Origin: a virus
Reading direction: 5' to 3' (one strand)
DNA length: 63,616 nucleotides
IMG/VR virus record: IMGVR_UViG_3300011114_000226
Coordinates: 1 to 63,616 of that record
Numbering within the stretch: position 1 is the stretch's first letter; each line of letters opens with the position of its first letter. The position numbers and the translations under genes were made by a program. This document shows positions 24,523 to 33,010 of the stretch, in pieces. Below the pieces are notes generated by a model. The model had not been told where the DNA came from. It ran no database searches and was given only the letters and a program-made list of their open reading frames with translations.

Positions 24523-27349
24523 ACCCTTTCACAGCGCCTGGAATCGTATTTAAATCTATCTTATACACACGAGTAGTTGACTTACCTACATCTTTCCAAC
24601 CTGCTGACATACGTTTAACTGAACTCTTACCTGCATCAATGTCAATACCTAGAGCCATGATCTGAAATATAAACTCTTTAGTACTGATACTCATTTCATG
24701 CAAGTACTTATCAAACTCTGTTTTAGATATATACATGGTATGACTATCATTCTCAACACGAATAACAAACGATGTACGAGGTTCCATAACAATCTTATTA
24801 TCTTTGAATGCAAGGATACCTGTTTGATTTCTATTAATGTAGTCTGAAAGTATGGACTCATAGTTAACACTATTAACCTTAACTACGTTGTCTCTAATCG
24901 CTACCATCTCAGCTACAATCTTGTGGTAGATTCTTTCCAAGTCAAACTGAGTAATGCCCGCAGCATTGGTTATTTCACCTGCAGTCATTGCAACGGACAC
25001 TACGTTTTCATAGAATCGATACGCAGTATCTTCTCCAAAGTTCTTCTTGAAGCGTAGGCACCATTTGTCAACAGCCTTGCTAATACCTGATTCACCTAAT
25101 TGATATACGCCCTTAATAAATTCAGGACCAGCCCAACCATAGTTAAATCTAAATTGATCAAATATATCTCGACCTAATGCAGAGTCATTCCTAAATGCTT
25201 CTGGTTTTCTTACAGTAAGCTCAATCAATCGTGCAACTTCACCATTAGGATCTTTTTTCAATGTAACTAACTTATCATATAAAGATTGGTTTGATGTAAA
25301 GATTGCAACTAATGAAGCTGACATCTCGTGATCTCGTTCTGCGTTAACAGAAGCTTGCATTCTAATCTTTGATTTACCTTGAGATATTTTATGGATCAGC
25401 TGAGACAATGTTTTAGGTAAGATGTTACCTACTTCGTCTAATCCGAATGGAATATTATGTAGACCTAAGTACCGCCCAGTCATACCATTCTCTGTTGCTT
25501 CTAACACGGATAGATCCTTAGGATTGCCCCATACACTTAGTGCTGCATATAAAGCGCCTGTCTTAGCCGCACCGGATTCACCTGTTAAACATATAGTGAC
25601 CCCTGATGTCGATGTATAGTCCATCAAAGCCGAGCCAAACCCTGTCAACATTGTAAATGCGTGGAGTTCTAAACTTGGTGTATTAAGTTTGTTTGCAGCT
25701 TCCTTCCATGCTTCGTATGTACCTGCTGTACTTAAATGCTTGGCAATACCTCGGCAAAGCGGAGAAGTCGGAGACGATACTTCTTTGCCATCTCGTAAAT
25801 ACTCCGTAGCACCAATTACAAATGATTCTCTGTTGGGTGTCCAGCCCATTTGCATACGCATGATTTCTGCGGGACTCTTGTTCATGAGGTATTGACCCCA
25901 CTTAATTATATAACTCATAAGATAACCTACTTCCTTATTTCCTGGATTAAATAACACGCCGTTACTAGCTATGACCTCTTTAAATTTGTCTAACGCGTAG
26001 ACATGCTTAATAGGTAGTAAGAATTCTCTTTCAGGATCGTTGGGTAACATGGCTTTCATAAGTAAGCATTCGCCATCAGCGACACTGAAGATTCTCTTAA
26101 TAGGGTATATATCATACAAGGATACGATGACAGATTTTTGTTTTGTTATGTTTCCATCATCGTCTTCTTCGGCTATTAAGTAATAAATACCACCGTTTTT
26201 TCCATAAACAAACGGATAAAGTTCTTCAGGTAATGTCTTAAGTGCAGTTGTGACTGTGCCTGTTTTAGGATCAGGTGTATGCACCACAGCATGTTCTGAA
26301 GGTGGAACTGTTTGTAATTCTTTTCCAATATTAATTGGAGTATTAACTTTTGTTTTAAATGCGCATCCTTCGCATCCGCCTGGATTAACTTCTTCCATCG
26401 TTTTACAATAATAAGGTTTTAATCTACCGCCATCAGGTAGAATTGTTTTTCTAATTGTAGCGTCGCGAGTATAACCTGGATGATCCTCTGACATCATATG
26501 AATAGCTTCATCACCATCACTGCAATTCACAGCAATAGATAAGCCTGCTCTCCATACAGGTTCAGTTAGATTCTTTGAGTTCTCTAGAATAAACTTAATC
26601 TGATTACATCCTTCACCATTTAAAGACTTAATAGCCAAATCAGAAAACTTAGTTTGATAATTATCAAGCTTAGCTGCTTTTCTTTGTTCTTCTGATAAGT
26701 TACCTCTAGGGATAGATGCAAGAATATCATCTTGACTTTGTACTATTTCTCCTAGAAAGTTTTTAAACTCATCGAATGAATAGATAGGCATGTCTGTACC
26801 TATTACTTTAGTAGGCGTAGGAGGTTCAGTCTTTTGATTAAATGTATCTGGGCATCGTAGAATACGAGCCAAGTCTGCGGTGACTACAGGATCAATGTTA
26901 AGTCCATGAGATAAGCAGAAGTTCTTAAACTTTTCAGCATAAGGTTTCCATTCATCCGCAGGAATATCTTTGTCAAACAACCAGTAAGCGTGAACACCGC
27001 CACCTGAATCAATGCGAACTGGAGGAGGTAATTCATTTGCTTCTATAAATATATCAATCGCGTTTAGTGCATCTTGTTTAGTATCATACCCTTTACCTTC
27101 ACCTACATCTAAGTCTACAAAGAAAGACCTTACAGATTTAGCTTCATCTGCTTTACGGCTATAGCCTTTGAATGAACTCATGGCTACAAAGATATTAGTT
27201 TTAGTATTTTTCTTAGAGGATACGAAACTTTCTAGGTCGTCAATTGATTCTACAAATTTATGTTTTGTTGTTTTGTCAATCGGGTCTATGGTTGCTACGC
27301 AATAAATGCCGGTCGAGGGTAATGCTTTTTTATAAAATTCTTTAATCAT
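24500..27349 (-). CDS. Primase-helicase (RepB-type primase + DUF927-like ATPase)
   Basis: The protein has 949 residues. The N-terminal domain carries archaeo-eukaryotic-type primase motifs: acidic pair D79/D81 in FFVDLDVGEG, then SGGGVHAYWLF with H120 and ILRCPDTFNQK. A Cys cluster (YCKTMEEVNPGGCEGCAFK, about 320-338) may bind zinc. The C-terminal half is a DUF927-like helicase ATPase with Walker A TGESGAAKTG (about 590) and Walker B-like FGLDEVGNILP (about 635). A winged-helix-like tail follows. Such fusions prime and unwind DNA at phage origins. It is the largest early gene and, with the polymerase, helicase and nuclease genes, forms the replisome. Confidence 0.85.
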   Translation of the reverse strand: MIKEFYKKALPSTGIYCVATIDPIDKTTKHKFVESIDDLESFVSSKKNTKTNIFVAMSSFKGYSRKADEAKSVRSFFVDLDVGEGKGYDTKQDALNAIDIFIEANELPPPVRIDSGGGVHAYWLFDKDIPADEWKPYAEKFKNFCLSHGLNIDPVVTADLARILRCPDTFNQKTEPPTPTKVIGTDMPIYSFDEFKNFLGEIVQSQDDILASIPRGNLSEEQRKAAKLDNYQTKFSDLAIKSLNGEGCNQIKFILENSKNLTEPVWRAGLSIAVNCSDGDEAIHMMSEDHPGYTRDATIRKTILPDGGRLKPYYCKTMEEVNPGGCEGCAFKTKVNTPINIGKELQTVPPSEHAVVHTPDPKTGTVTTALKTLPEELYPFVYGKNGGIYYLIAEEDDDGNITKQKSVIVSLYDIYPIKRIFSVADGECLLMKAMLPNDPEREFLLPIKHVYALDKFKEVIASNGVLFNPGNKEVGYLMSYIIKWGQYLMNKSPAEIMRMQMGWTPNRESFVIGATEYLRDGKEVSSPTSPLCRGIAKHLSTAGTYEAWKEAANKLNTPSLELHAFTMLTGFGSALMDYTSTSGVTICLTGESGAAKTGALYAALSVWGNPKDLSVLEATENGMTGRYLGLHNIPFGLDEVGNILPKTLSQLIHKISQGKSKIRMQASVNAERDHEMSASLVAIFTSNQSLYDKLVTLKKDPNGEVARLIELTVRKPEAFRNDSALGRDIFDQFRFNYGWAGPEFIKGVYQLGESGISKAVDKWCLRFKKNFGEDTAYRFYENVVSVAMTAGEITNAAGITQFDLERIYHKIVAEMVAIRDNVVKVNSVNYESILSDYINRNQTGILAFKDNKIVMEPRTSFVIRVENDSHTMYISKTEFDKYLHEMSISTKEFIFQIMALGIDIDAGKSSVKRMSAGWKDVGKSTTRVYKIDLNTIPGAVKGFDSDSTD

Positions 27350-27385
27350 AATTGCAGTGACTTTCTATATTTTTAGTCAACAGTT

Positions 27386-27427
27386 CTCCGACGTACAAAT
27401 GTACGGTTTTTTCGGTTTATATCGGAG
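27386..27427. promoter_or_regulatory. Nested inverted repeats between HTH regulator and primase-helicase
   Basis: Outer arms CTCCGA (27386-27391) and TCGGAG (27422-27427) enclose a compact dyad CGTACA-AA-TGTACG (27392-27405). The pair lies in the 99-base gap between the HTH gene and the primase-helicase gene. It is a reasonable operator for the neighbouring HTH protein, or an mRNA hairpin controlling helicase expression. No clear -10/-35 could be placed beside it. Confidence 0.4.
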
Positions 27428-27448
27428 CAAATCTATTTTACTACGTTT

Positions 27449-27760
27449 TTATATTCTGTCGATAACTTTCGCATCAATAAAGTTTTTAGCTTCGTTTAGT
27501 GACATAGCAGGTAATCTGCCGTTGTCAAGATCCAGCTTAACTAACTCTATAAATTTAGCTATCTTCTCATAATTCTTTTCTCTAACGTATTGACCTCTGA
27601 ACCAACTATGTATAGACATCCTTGATACATTAAAGGCTTTAGCTACGTAAGAGGTAGGAAGGTTTGCTTTCACACAAACCTTACCCAGTTGAACTCCGAT
27701 CCTTGTGGGATCAGCTTTGTGTAAATCAAGTAAAAATCGTTCGCTATAAGGGCGTGCCAT
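27449..27760 (-). CDS. Helix-turn-helix regulator (Cro/CI-like)
   Basis: The protein has 103 residues. A helix-turn-helix is seen at about residues 26-58: LGKVCVKANLPTSYVAKAFN, then VSRMSIHSWFRGQYVREKN, with the typical 'A..FNVSR.SI..W..G' recognition segment. Flanks are helical and charged. It lies between the probable ssDNA-binding gene and the primase-helicase gene and is transcribed with them. It probably regulates early transcription or the switch to late genes; the dyad just downstream of the gene is a candidate target. No integrase accompanies it, so a lysogeny repressor is unlikely. Confidence 0.75.
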   Translation of the reverse strand: MARPYSERFLLDLHKADPTRIGVQLGKVCVKANLPTSYVAKAFNVSRMSIHSWFRGQYVREKNYEKIAKFIELVKLDLDNGRLPAMSLNEAKNFIDAKVIDRI

Positions 27761-27769
27761 ATTATCCCC

Positions 27770-28651
27770 TTATGACTTTACAGACCATTTATTGATGATG
27801 CTACTAACATCAGCTTTAGGTGCCTGTGGTTGTGCAACGGTTGATTCTCTTAATACAGGTTCAGCTACATCCGCCGTTGGCGCAGTTGGTGTTGCTTGCG
27901 TAGTGGCTGGTGCTACCGCTGCTTGAGGTGCTTCAATTTTTAATAGATCCTCTTCAGGTTGGTACACGCTTAATTTAATATAATTTTCCGCAGCTGTGCT
28001 TTGTCCTACTTCTTCTATCACTGGTATCACTTCTGGTGATACAGCACCTGTAGCTTGGAAAAGAATACGTGGATGTTGAACTGCTGTGTCGAATTGCATA
28101 CGCGTCACTACAACGTTATTGCTAATACCATTTGAAGCTAAGTATCTAACATAAGGTTGGAACGGACGACGACCTGCTTCTTCTGAACCCCAACATGATT
28201 TACCTGGGATCACTAATTGCATAACTTCTTTTGGGTCGTTCGGTAAAACAACTGCTGTTCTCCAGTGTAGACGACAGCCTGGGTTTGCACCTTTGATACT
28301 ATGTGGACATTGATTACATGCAGGTGCTTGAGGTTCTTTAACTTCTTTATCAGGCACGCGTGAATCTGATGACCAACATGAAGGAGTTACTTTCTCTCCT
28401 TCTTTGTATGATGATGCATAAAATATTCTATGTGGGTTGTGTGCCATACGGACAAAGATAACATCCATAAAGCGTTCATCAATGGCACCCATTTCTTTAC
28501 CATTAACATATTTTCTAAATACTCCGCCTTTGATAGAGATACGTTTGCTACTTGAACCGGCACCGCCAGCAACAGCTAATGTATCTTCGTTAAGACCTTT
28601 AGTAACTAATTGCGAACTTTGTTGTAACTGACTGATTAAATCTGTACTCAT
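27770..28651 (-). CDS. Probable ssDNA-binding protein
   Basis: The protein has 293 residues. The N-terminal ~215 are beta-rich and include RISIKGGVFRKYVNGKEMG and FMDVIFVRMAHNPHRIFYAS. A Cys cluster follows (CWSSDSRVPDK, then CNQCPHSIKGANPGCRLHW), which could bind zinc. The last ~75 residues are a Pro/Ala/Thr-rich flexible linker ending IINKWSVKS, similar in design to SSB tails although not acidic. It sits in the replication block between a coiled-coil gene and the HTH gene with GGAGTT upstream. ssDNA binding is inferred from context and architecture. Confidence 0.55.
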   Translation of the reverse strand: MSTDLISQLQQSSQLVTKGLNEDTLAVAGGAGSSSKRISIKGGVFRKYVNGKEMGAIDERFMDVIFVRMAHNPHRIFYASSYKEGEKVTPSCWSSDSRVPDKEVKEPQAPACNQCPHSIKGANPGCRLHWRTAVVLPNDPKEVMQLVIPGKSCWGSEEAGRRPFQPYVRYLASNGISNNVVVTRMQFDTAVQHPRILFQATGAVSPEVIPVIEEVGQSTAAENYIKLSVYQPEEDLLKIEAPQAAVAPATTQATPTAPTADVAEPVLRESTVAQPQAPKADVSSIINKWSVKS

Positions 28652-28660
28652 AATAACTCC

Positions 28661-29098
28661 TTATCGACTCGTTGGTTTTCTAACTATGATGCTGTATTCT
28701 CTAACAGAACTAATACCTGGTGGTAATCCTTCTGCTTCCTTACCTTGCATATACTCTTTAAAGTTTCCATTGTGTATACGTTGTTGCAGTAACTCTAATG
28801 CGTTGTGTTCTATAATATACTGTTTGAATTCATCCCAATTACTACAGTTGTATTGCTCTTTAACTGTCTTAGTAATAGTGCCGTTGTTTGTTCTTAGGCT
28901 TTCTACCTTTAGCTCATTACATTCATCAAGCATAAAGTGTTCTAGCTGTTTCATTTCTGATTCTAATTCTTCTTTCTTCAGCATATATTGCCTATATAGA
29001 TTATCACTAGCGCTACGTATTGTCAAGTACGCTTTGACTAATTCATCAAGTTTAGGGCTTTCTTGTATTGGTTGATCTACTACTTGTTCTTCACTCAT
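28661..29098 (-). CDS. Coiled-coil early protein
   Basis: The protein has 145 residues. A central coiled coil (YRQYMLKKEELESEMKQLEH) is followed by a compact domain, TKTVKEQYNCSNWDEFKQYI, then LLQQRIHNGNFKEYMQG and LPPGISSVREYSIIVRKPT. The ending 'PGI..V.EYSI.VRKP' is seen in small phage proteins next to recombination or ssDNA-binding genes. Function not known. An accessory role for the ssDNA-binding protein is plausible from adjacency. Confidence 0.6.
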   Translation of the reverse strand: MSEEQVVDQPIQESPKLDELVKAYLTIRSASDNLYRQYMLKKEELESEMKQLEHFMLDECNELKVESLRTNNGTITKTVKEQYNCSNWDEFKQYIIEHNALELLQQRIHNGNFKEYMQGKEAEGLPPGISSVREYSIIVRKPTSR

Positions 29099-29100
29099 AA

Positions 29101-29532
29101 TTACTCCTCTATTTTTTTACCGTAACTAAATAATAACTGTTTGGGAACTAGGAATGCTTTCTTTGATGCGGTATCCCCAGTGCCTACAAACTCTCTATAA
29201 ACTAATTTATTTAAAAATATACAATTAACTATATCCATAGGTTTCATAATGACAAAATCAACATCATCATAAAAGACCCAATAGTCTGCAGTCGTGGACA
29301 TAAGCCCTGACCGTTTATCAAACATCTCTATTTCTACTACAATGTTCCCTGTCTTGTTACTCATCGGGTCATACTTAACTTCTACAGATTCATCTAACTC
29401 AGGTACCCAAATATCGTACCCTTTATACTTATGTATCAATGAGGCTGAAGGATACTTCTTCCTAATCAAGTCTAGAAATTTTAATTCTATATTGATACCT
29501 CGTTGTAAATCTTCTTGGAATGTGTTAGCTAT
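29101..29532 (-). CDS. PD-(D/E)XK-like nuclease read from a probable ATA start
   Basis: The protein has about 143 residues. From the proposed start it reads xANTFQEDLQRGINIELKF, continuing LDLIRKKYPSASLIHKYKG, then DIWVPELDESVEVKYDPMS. That gives E in the first helix, D at the end of a hairpin and an E-V-K (E-x-K) motif, the core of PD-(D/E)XK nucleases; VVEIEMF follows. If translation began at the first in-frame ATG (29469), the whole first helix would be lost. The frame upstream is closed by TGA in the helicase gene. ATA at 29532-29530 overlaps the helicase stop and lies eight bases after GAGGAG. A role in DNA repair, resolution or host-DNA degradation fits. Confidence 0.65.
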   Translation of the reverse strand: MANTFQEDLQRGINIELKFLDLIRKKYPSASLIHKYKGYDIWVPELDESVEVKYDPMSNKTGNIVVEIEMFDKRSGLMSTTADYWVFYDDVDFVIMKPMDIVNCIFLNKLVYREFVGTGDTASKKAFLVPKQLLFSYGKKIEE

Positions 29533-31094
29533 GATTCAATCTCCTCTCGATAAAGGTCAACTAATTTAGTATGCATATCTACTTTACCTTGTAGCATAGC
29601 GTACATCTTCTTCTCTACTTCTGAACCCTGTAAGTGAACGACTGTCATTTTATTAACCTGACCTACACGATCCATACGTGCGATACATTGTAGATACGTT
29701 TCAACCGACATTACTGGAGACCAAAAGACTACCGTGTCTGCTCTTGTTAACGTGACACCATGTGAAGCTGATTGAGGTTGAACTACTAAGACTCTAGGTT
29801 CATCCATCGTTTGAAACATATTAATAATCTGTGCTCGTTGGGTAGCTGATACATCCCCTTGAATAATCGCGATGCTGACATTGTTATCTGTTAGGTGCCT
29901 AGCTACAACTTCTATCGTATGTCTATAAGGAACAAAGACAATAACTTTCTGTTCTGTTTCTTCGATGACCTCGTCTAACGCTTTAAGTCTTGTACTAATA
30001 TCAAACTCAATGACTTCTCTCTTATCCGTGTAGACTGCACCACCTGAGATCTGAAGTAGTTTATTCAGTCCTGCCGCGGCGTTGACAGCACTGACTTGAG
30101 TGCCAGCTGTCTCAATCATCATTTGTTCTTTAAGTAGCTTGTAATACTTCTGTGCTTGTGGGGTAAGAGGTACGTCTCGTGTTTGATACATGACGTCAGG
30201 TAAGTCCAAGCAATCATTCTTAGCAAACCTAATTGCCGGTTGTAATACTTTGAATACTTCATGACGTGCGTTTGTTTTCGGTATCCATTTAAATCTTGTA
30301 ATCTGAGTCATGACTTTGTCACGCCAAGCCATACTAAATTTAGGTACGTTCTGTGGGCATACTAAGCGAGCAAGTCCATAAGCATCTACAGGAGACTGGG
30401 ATGCAGGTGTCCCTGTTAACATCCATAACATGGTTTCAGGTTTAAGTAGTTTAGCCAGCGTCTTCCAGCGCGTAGTAGAAGGGCTCTTATATGCATTAGC
30501 TTCGTCGACCACGATCAAATCGAAGTTACCCTTTTCTATATCTTCACGAACAATCTGAACGCCGTCATAATTAATTACTACGAATTCGTAACCACCTTCA
30601 ATAATCTTTTTTCGTTTGGCAGCTGTACCATGTGCAACCGCGATAGTTCGATGCATAGCTGTGTTCATTACATCCGATTGCCACGCTGAATACATAATAG
30701 ATAAAGGACATATCACAAGAACTCTTTTAACTAAGCCTTGTTGCATTAAATAATCGGCAGCCCAAATAACAGACGAGGTCTTCCCAGTACCTGCTTCGTT
30801 AAAACAAAATGCACGGCGATTGATACTTAAAAATTCTGAGGTAGCTCTTTGGTGATCGAAGGGTCTATACAACCCAGGAAAATTATAATCTCGTGAAATG
30901 GGAGAAGGAAGATTACTTCGGAATGAAACGAGCTGGTTTAACTTTGTCATCTCAGGTACACCCCAGAAGACAATCATGTCTGCTAAGTTGCCACGCCATT
31001 CGATAACTTCTGACTTCTCAATATTGCTTGTGATATGTGGAACGATGTGTTCCGGCACGGTGATTTTTAATGCGGTATTTTCTATAAGTTCCAT
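29529..31094 (-). CDS. SNF2/DEAD-type superfamily II helicase
   Basis: The protein has 521 residues. Motif I is FNEAGTGKTSS with K105; motif II is LIVVDEAN (D197, E198), then MLWMLTGTPASQSPVDAYGL as motif III, and the C-terminal lobe carries QCIARMDRVGQVNKM (motif VI, the Q-x-x-x-R-x-x-R-x-GQ of SNF2 helicases). Compact size without accessory domains is usual for phage SNF2-like proteins, which remodel DNA-protein complexes or assist recombination and replication. It is preceded by a good promoter at 31140-31167 and starts the block that ends at 24316. Confidence 0.9.
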   Translation of the reverse strand: MELIENTALKITVPEHIVPHITSNIEKSEVIEWRGNLADMIVFWGVPEMTKLNQLVSFRSNLPSPISRDYNFPGLYRPFDHQRATSEFLSINRRAFCFNEAGTGKTSSVIWAADYLMQQGLVKRVLVICPLSIMYSAWQSDVMNTAMHRTIAVAHGTAAKRKKIIEGGYEFVVINYDGVQIVREDIEKGNFDLIVVDEANAYKSPSTTRWKTLAKLLKPETMLWMLTGTPASQSPVDAYGLARLVCPQNVPKFSMAWRDKVMTQITRFKWIPKTNARHEVFKVLQPAIRFAKNDCLDLPDVMYQTRDVPLTPQAQKYYKLLKEQMMIETAGTQVSAVNAAAGLNKLLQISGGAVYTDKREVIEFDISTRLKALDEVIEETEQKVIVFVPYRHTIEVVARHLTDNNVSIAIIQGDVSATQRAQIINMFQTMDEPRVLVVQPQSASHGVTLTRADTVVFWSPVMSVETYLQCIARMDRVGQVNKMTVVHLQGSEVEKKMYAMLQGKVDMHTKLVDLYREEIES

Positions 31095-31139
31095 ACTAAT
31101 CCAATTAACTAATGTATTAACTCGTTATACTAATCCTGT

Positions 31140-31167
31140 AGTATATCAGTGCTACTTATAATGTCAA
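31140..31167 (-). promoter_or_regulatory. Sigma-70 type promoter for the helicase block
   Basis: On the minus strand, TTGACA (31167-31162) is followed after 16 bases by TATACT (31145-31140). The -35 is a consensus match and the -10 differs at one position (TATAAT). It lies in the 87-base gap before the helicase start and would drive the leftward genes from 31094 to 24316. Confidence 0.75.
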
Positions 31168-31181
31168 GTATAACTTAACAC

Positions 31182-31436
31182 TTATTTCATTGAACTATCT
31201 TTATTTCTTTTGAATGATCTGTTCTTACTTGGGGCTTCTAATTTAATACCATCTTTATTAGATCCGCCTTTTGATAGCGCTTTAACATGGGCTACATCTT
31301 TGCCTTTACGTGCAACACCTTTAGCATCTAGCTTACGACGTGCGCGTTGACGTTCCATACGGGCTTCGTGTTCACCACGTTCCACCTGTTGGGAGTATTC
31401 GAGTTTATAGGGTCTTGGTTTTTTAGTATCAGCCAT
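31182..31436 (-). CDS. Small basic HNH-like (degenerate) protein
   Basis: The protein has 84 residues, very rich in Lys and Arg. The C-terminal half (DVAHVKALSKGGSNKDGIKL, then PSKNRSFKRNK) follows the HNH layout 'DVDH...LSKGG.N...NL....SKNRS', but the first His-containing pair is AH in place of DH and the middle Asn is changed. It resembles the small HNH-like proteins common beside replication genes in aquatic podoviruses. DNA binding or nicking is possible; loss of the catalytic Asp makes nuclease activity doubtful. Confidence 0.6.
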   Translation of the reverse strand: MADTKKPRPYKLEYSQQVERGEHEARMERQRARRKLDAKGVARKGKDVAHVKALSKGGSNKDGIKLEAPSKNRSFKRNKDSSMK

Positions 31437-31448
31437 ATTGCTATTATA

Positions 31449-32105
31449 TCATGCGCGGTTAAAGTCACAGGACTTGACTGGACAATATTTGCATAATGGT
31501 GTAGGGTTTGGAGCCCATACATTGTTGGCATATGAGTTATCAAGACGCTCTAAAGGTCCATAGAACTTTTCCCATGACTTGTCAATATCTTTTCTATCGT
31601 ATTCTTCTGTGATAAAAGAACCATGCATAACGAAAAGAAGTCCAGCTTTAATTTTATTAACTTGAGGGAAATGAGCAAACGTCATAAGAGACATAAGCCT
31701 TAACTGTTTAGGGTCGGGATACTTATTGCTACCAGTTTTATAATCCACAATGAAAGCATAATCGTTATCAACGATAAGTAAATCGACAATCCCACGAACC
31801 CAACGTTTAGGATCAGTGAAGTCACATACCGTACGGTCTTTATTAAGAGCCATTTCATATTCAGGATACTTAACACCAGGAATAGCAATGAGGCTATCAA
31901 CTGCATCTTTAAATCTGAGATAATTGACTGCAAGTTCTTTTCCGTCTTTAACATAATCCTCAAGAGCTTTATGTACTTCTGTTCCGTATACCATTTTCTC
32001 TGATGGAATAATTTCGTAATTCTGTGCGACTTTAATTTCATAATATTGTTTAGGGCAATTTTGATATTGCTTGAGAGATGAGTATGACCACGTAAAGTCA
32101 GCCAT
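31449..32105 (-). CDS. Cas4/RecB-like PD-(D/E)XK exonuclease
   Basis: The protein has 218 residues. It opens MADFTWSYSSLKQYQNCPKQ with C17. GTEVHKALED carries the conserved His; RGIVDLLIVDNDYAFIVDYK contains D108, D121 and K123 of the nuclease core, and QLRLMSLMTF is the Q-x-x-x-Y-like helix. The C-terminus has C205, C208 and C213 in CKYCPVKSCDF, so four Cys could hold an iron-sulphur cluster as in Cas4 and AddB-type nucleases. It probably processes DNA ends in recombination or degrades host DNA. It overlaps the next upstream gene by one base. Confidence 0.85.
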   Translation of the reverse strand: MADFTWSYSSLKQYQNCPKQYYEIKVAQNYEIIPSEKMVYGTEVHKALEDYVKDGKELAVNYLRFKDAVDSLIAIPGVKYPEYEMALNKDRTVCDFTDPKRWVRGIVDLLIVDNDYAFIVDYKTGSNKYPDPKQLRLMSLMTFAHFPQVNKIKAGLLFVMHGSFITEEYDRKDIDKSWEKFYGPLERLDNSYANNVWAPNPTPLCKYCPVKSCDFNRA

Positions 32106-32287
32106 TATACCGGAGTCCTTCTCGCAATCTCTTTAGCTATCTTTGCACGCTTCTTACCCGCTTCTTTAACTTTGTCTAGCATCTCATATAAAACTTTTAA
32201 AGATAAAGCTTTAAGTCTATCCTTGCCCGTCTTTGTTTTAAACGGGTTAGCATGTCGTTTACTCTTGTGTATTTGTTGTGTCGCCAT
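32105..32287 (-). CDS. Small basic early protein
   Basis: The protein has 60 residues, strongly basic and helical (KSKRHANPFKTKTGKDRLKA, then KVKEAGKKRAKIAKEIARR). No recognised family. Could bind nucleic acid. Linked by short overlaps to the nuclease gene downstream and to the small gene upstream, so part of the same operon. Confidence 0.6.
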   Translation of the reverse strand: MATQQIHKSKRHANPFKTKTGKDRLKALSLKVLYEMLDKVKEAGKKRAKIAKEIARRTPV

Positions 32288-32450
32288 GATCTACTTTCTG
32301 GACGTTGCCCGTCGATCTATTAAGTTCATATTCAGGTAATACTTCTTTCTTTTTCCTAAAGATTAAGTCAAAGTTTTTTTCAAATTGTTCTGAGTTTGGT
32401 TTAGATTGCATCCAATCTCCTGTCACATCATTCCTCGCTGTTTTTTTCAT
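32259..32450 (-). CDS. Small conserved phage protein (TARNDxTGD type)
   Basis: The protein has 63 residues. The chosen start is the ATG that overlaps the preceding stop (TAATG), giving MKKTARNDVTGDWMQSKPNS. The motif 'ARND.TGD.. .SKP' followed by a short 'FDLIFRKKK' helix is a pattern I associate with a small protein found in many aquatic phages near replication genes. Upstream ATGs in frame lie inside the dioxygenase gene and lack a ribosome site. Function unknown. Confidence 0.6.
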   Translation of the reverse strand: MKKTARNDVTGDWMQSKPNSEQFEKNFDLIFRKKKEVLPEYELNRSTGNVQKVDHGDTTNTQE

Positions 32451-33010
32451 TACCATACCCATGATACAAAACTATCTCGTATCCCTTTCGTCACTGGATT
32501 AACTTTATGCGGATACAAAAAGTTAGATGGGAATATTAATATGTCCCCTTGTTTTAATTTAATTTCCATGTCATCAAACATGATAAATTCCCCGCCTTCA
32601 TAGTCATCATTAAGAAATCCTACGATAGACAATGTCGGTATGCCTTTCATTTTACCATCAAACATATCATGTATGTGATCACAATGTTTAGCCATAGTCT
32701 TACCTTCTCTGTATCGATTAAATCTTATATGAGTAAAACCTTGCCACCCATTAAAGTAATCGTTTTTAAAGTCGGTGAGGATATATTGGCTGATAGCTTC
32801 CCATACTTTTTGTGTAAGTTTGTCGCGTGTTGCAATATTATCCCATGACACATCAAGTTCTTGGTCACCACTTTGAGTTACATACTTACCATCGGCATTA
32901 TAAAATACATGTTGTTTCCATGTAGCTTCATCTATTTCTTTTCTTATTTGGTCACATAACTCTTTATCAAGCCATGGATATACTTTGATATAGTCTGTTA
33001 ACTTATCCAT
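32450..33010 (-). CDS. 2-oxoglutarate/Fe(II) dioxygenase, prolyl-4-hydroxylase type
   Basis: The protein has 186 residues. The double-stranded beta-helix core is seen: metal ligands H109-x-D111 in MAKHCDHIHD, distal H168 in NFLYPHKVNP and R178 in KGIRDSFVSW for 2-oxoglutarate. Between them TLSIVGFLNDDYEGGEF is the classic 'L..Y.LN.DY.GGE' strand of P4H-type enzymes. Substrate unknown; phage members are proposed to hydroxylate proteins or modify nucleic acid. It is the first of three neighbouring dioxygenase-like genes that overlap each other by eight bases. Confidence 0.85.
   Translation of the reverse strand: MDKLTDYIKVYPWLDKELCDQIRKEIDEATWKQHVFYNADGKYVTQSGDQELDVSWDNIATRDKLTQKVWEAISQYILTDFKNDYFNGWQGFTHIRFNRYREGKTMAKHCDHIHDMFDGKMKGIPTLSIVGFLNDDYEGGEFIMFDDMEIKLKQGDILIFPSNFLYPHKVNPVTKGIRDSFVSWVW

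Noticed and set aside
27449-27760. HTH protein as a lysogeny repressor
   Set aside because: No integrase, excisionase, antirepressor or attachment site is seen, and the gene is embedded in a lytic replication operon.
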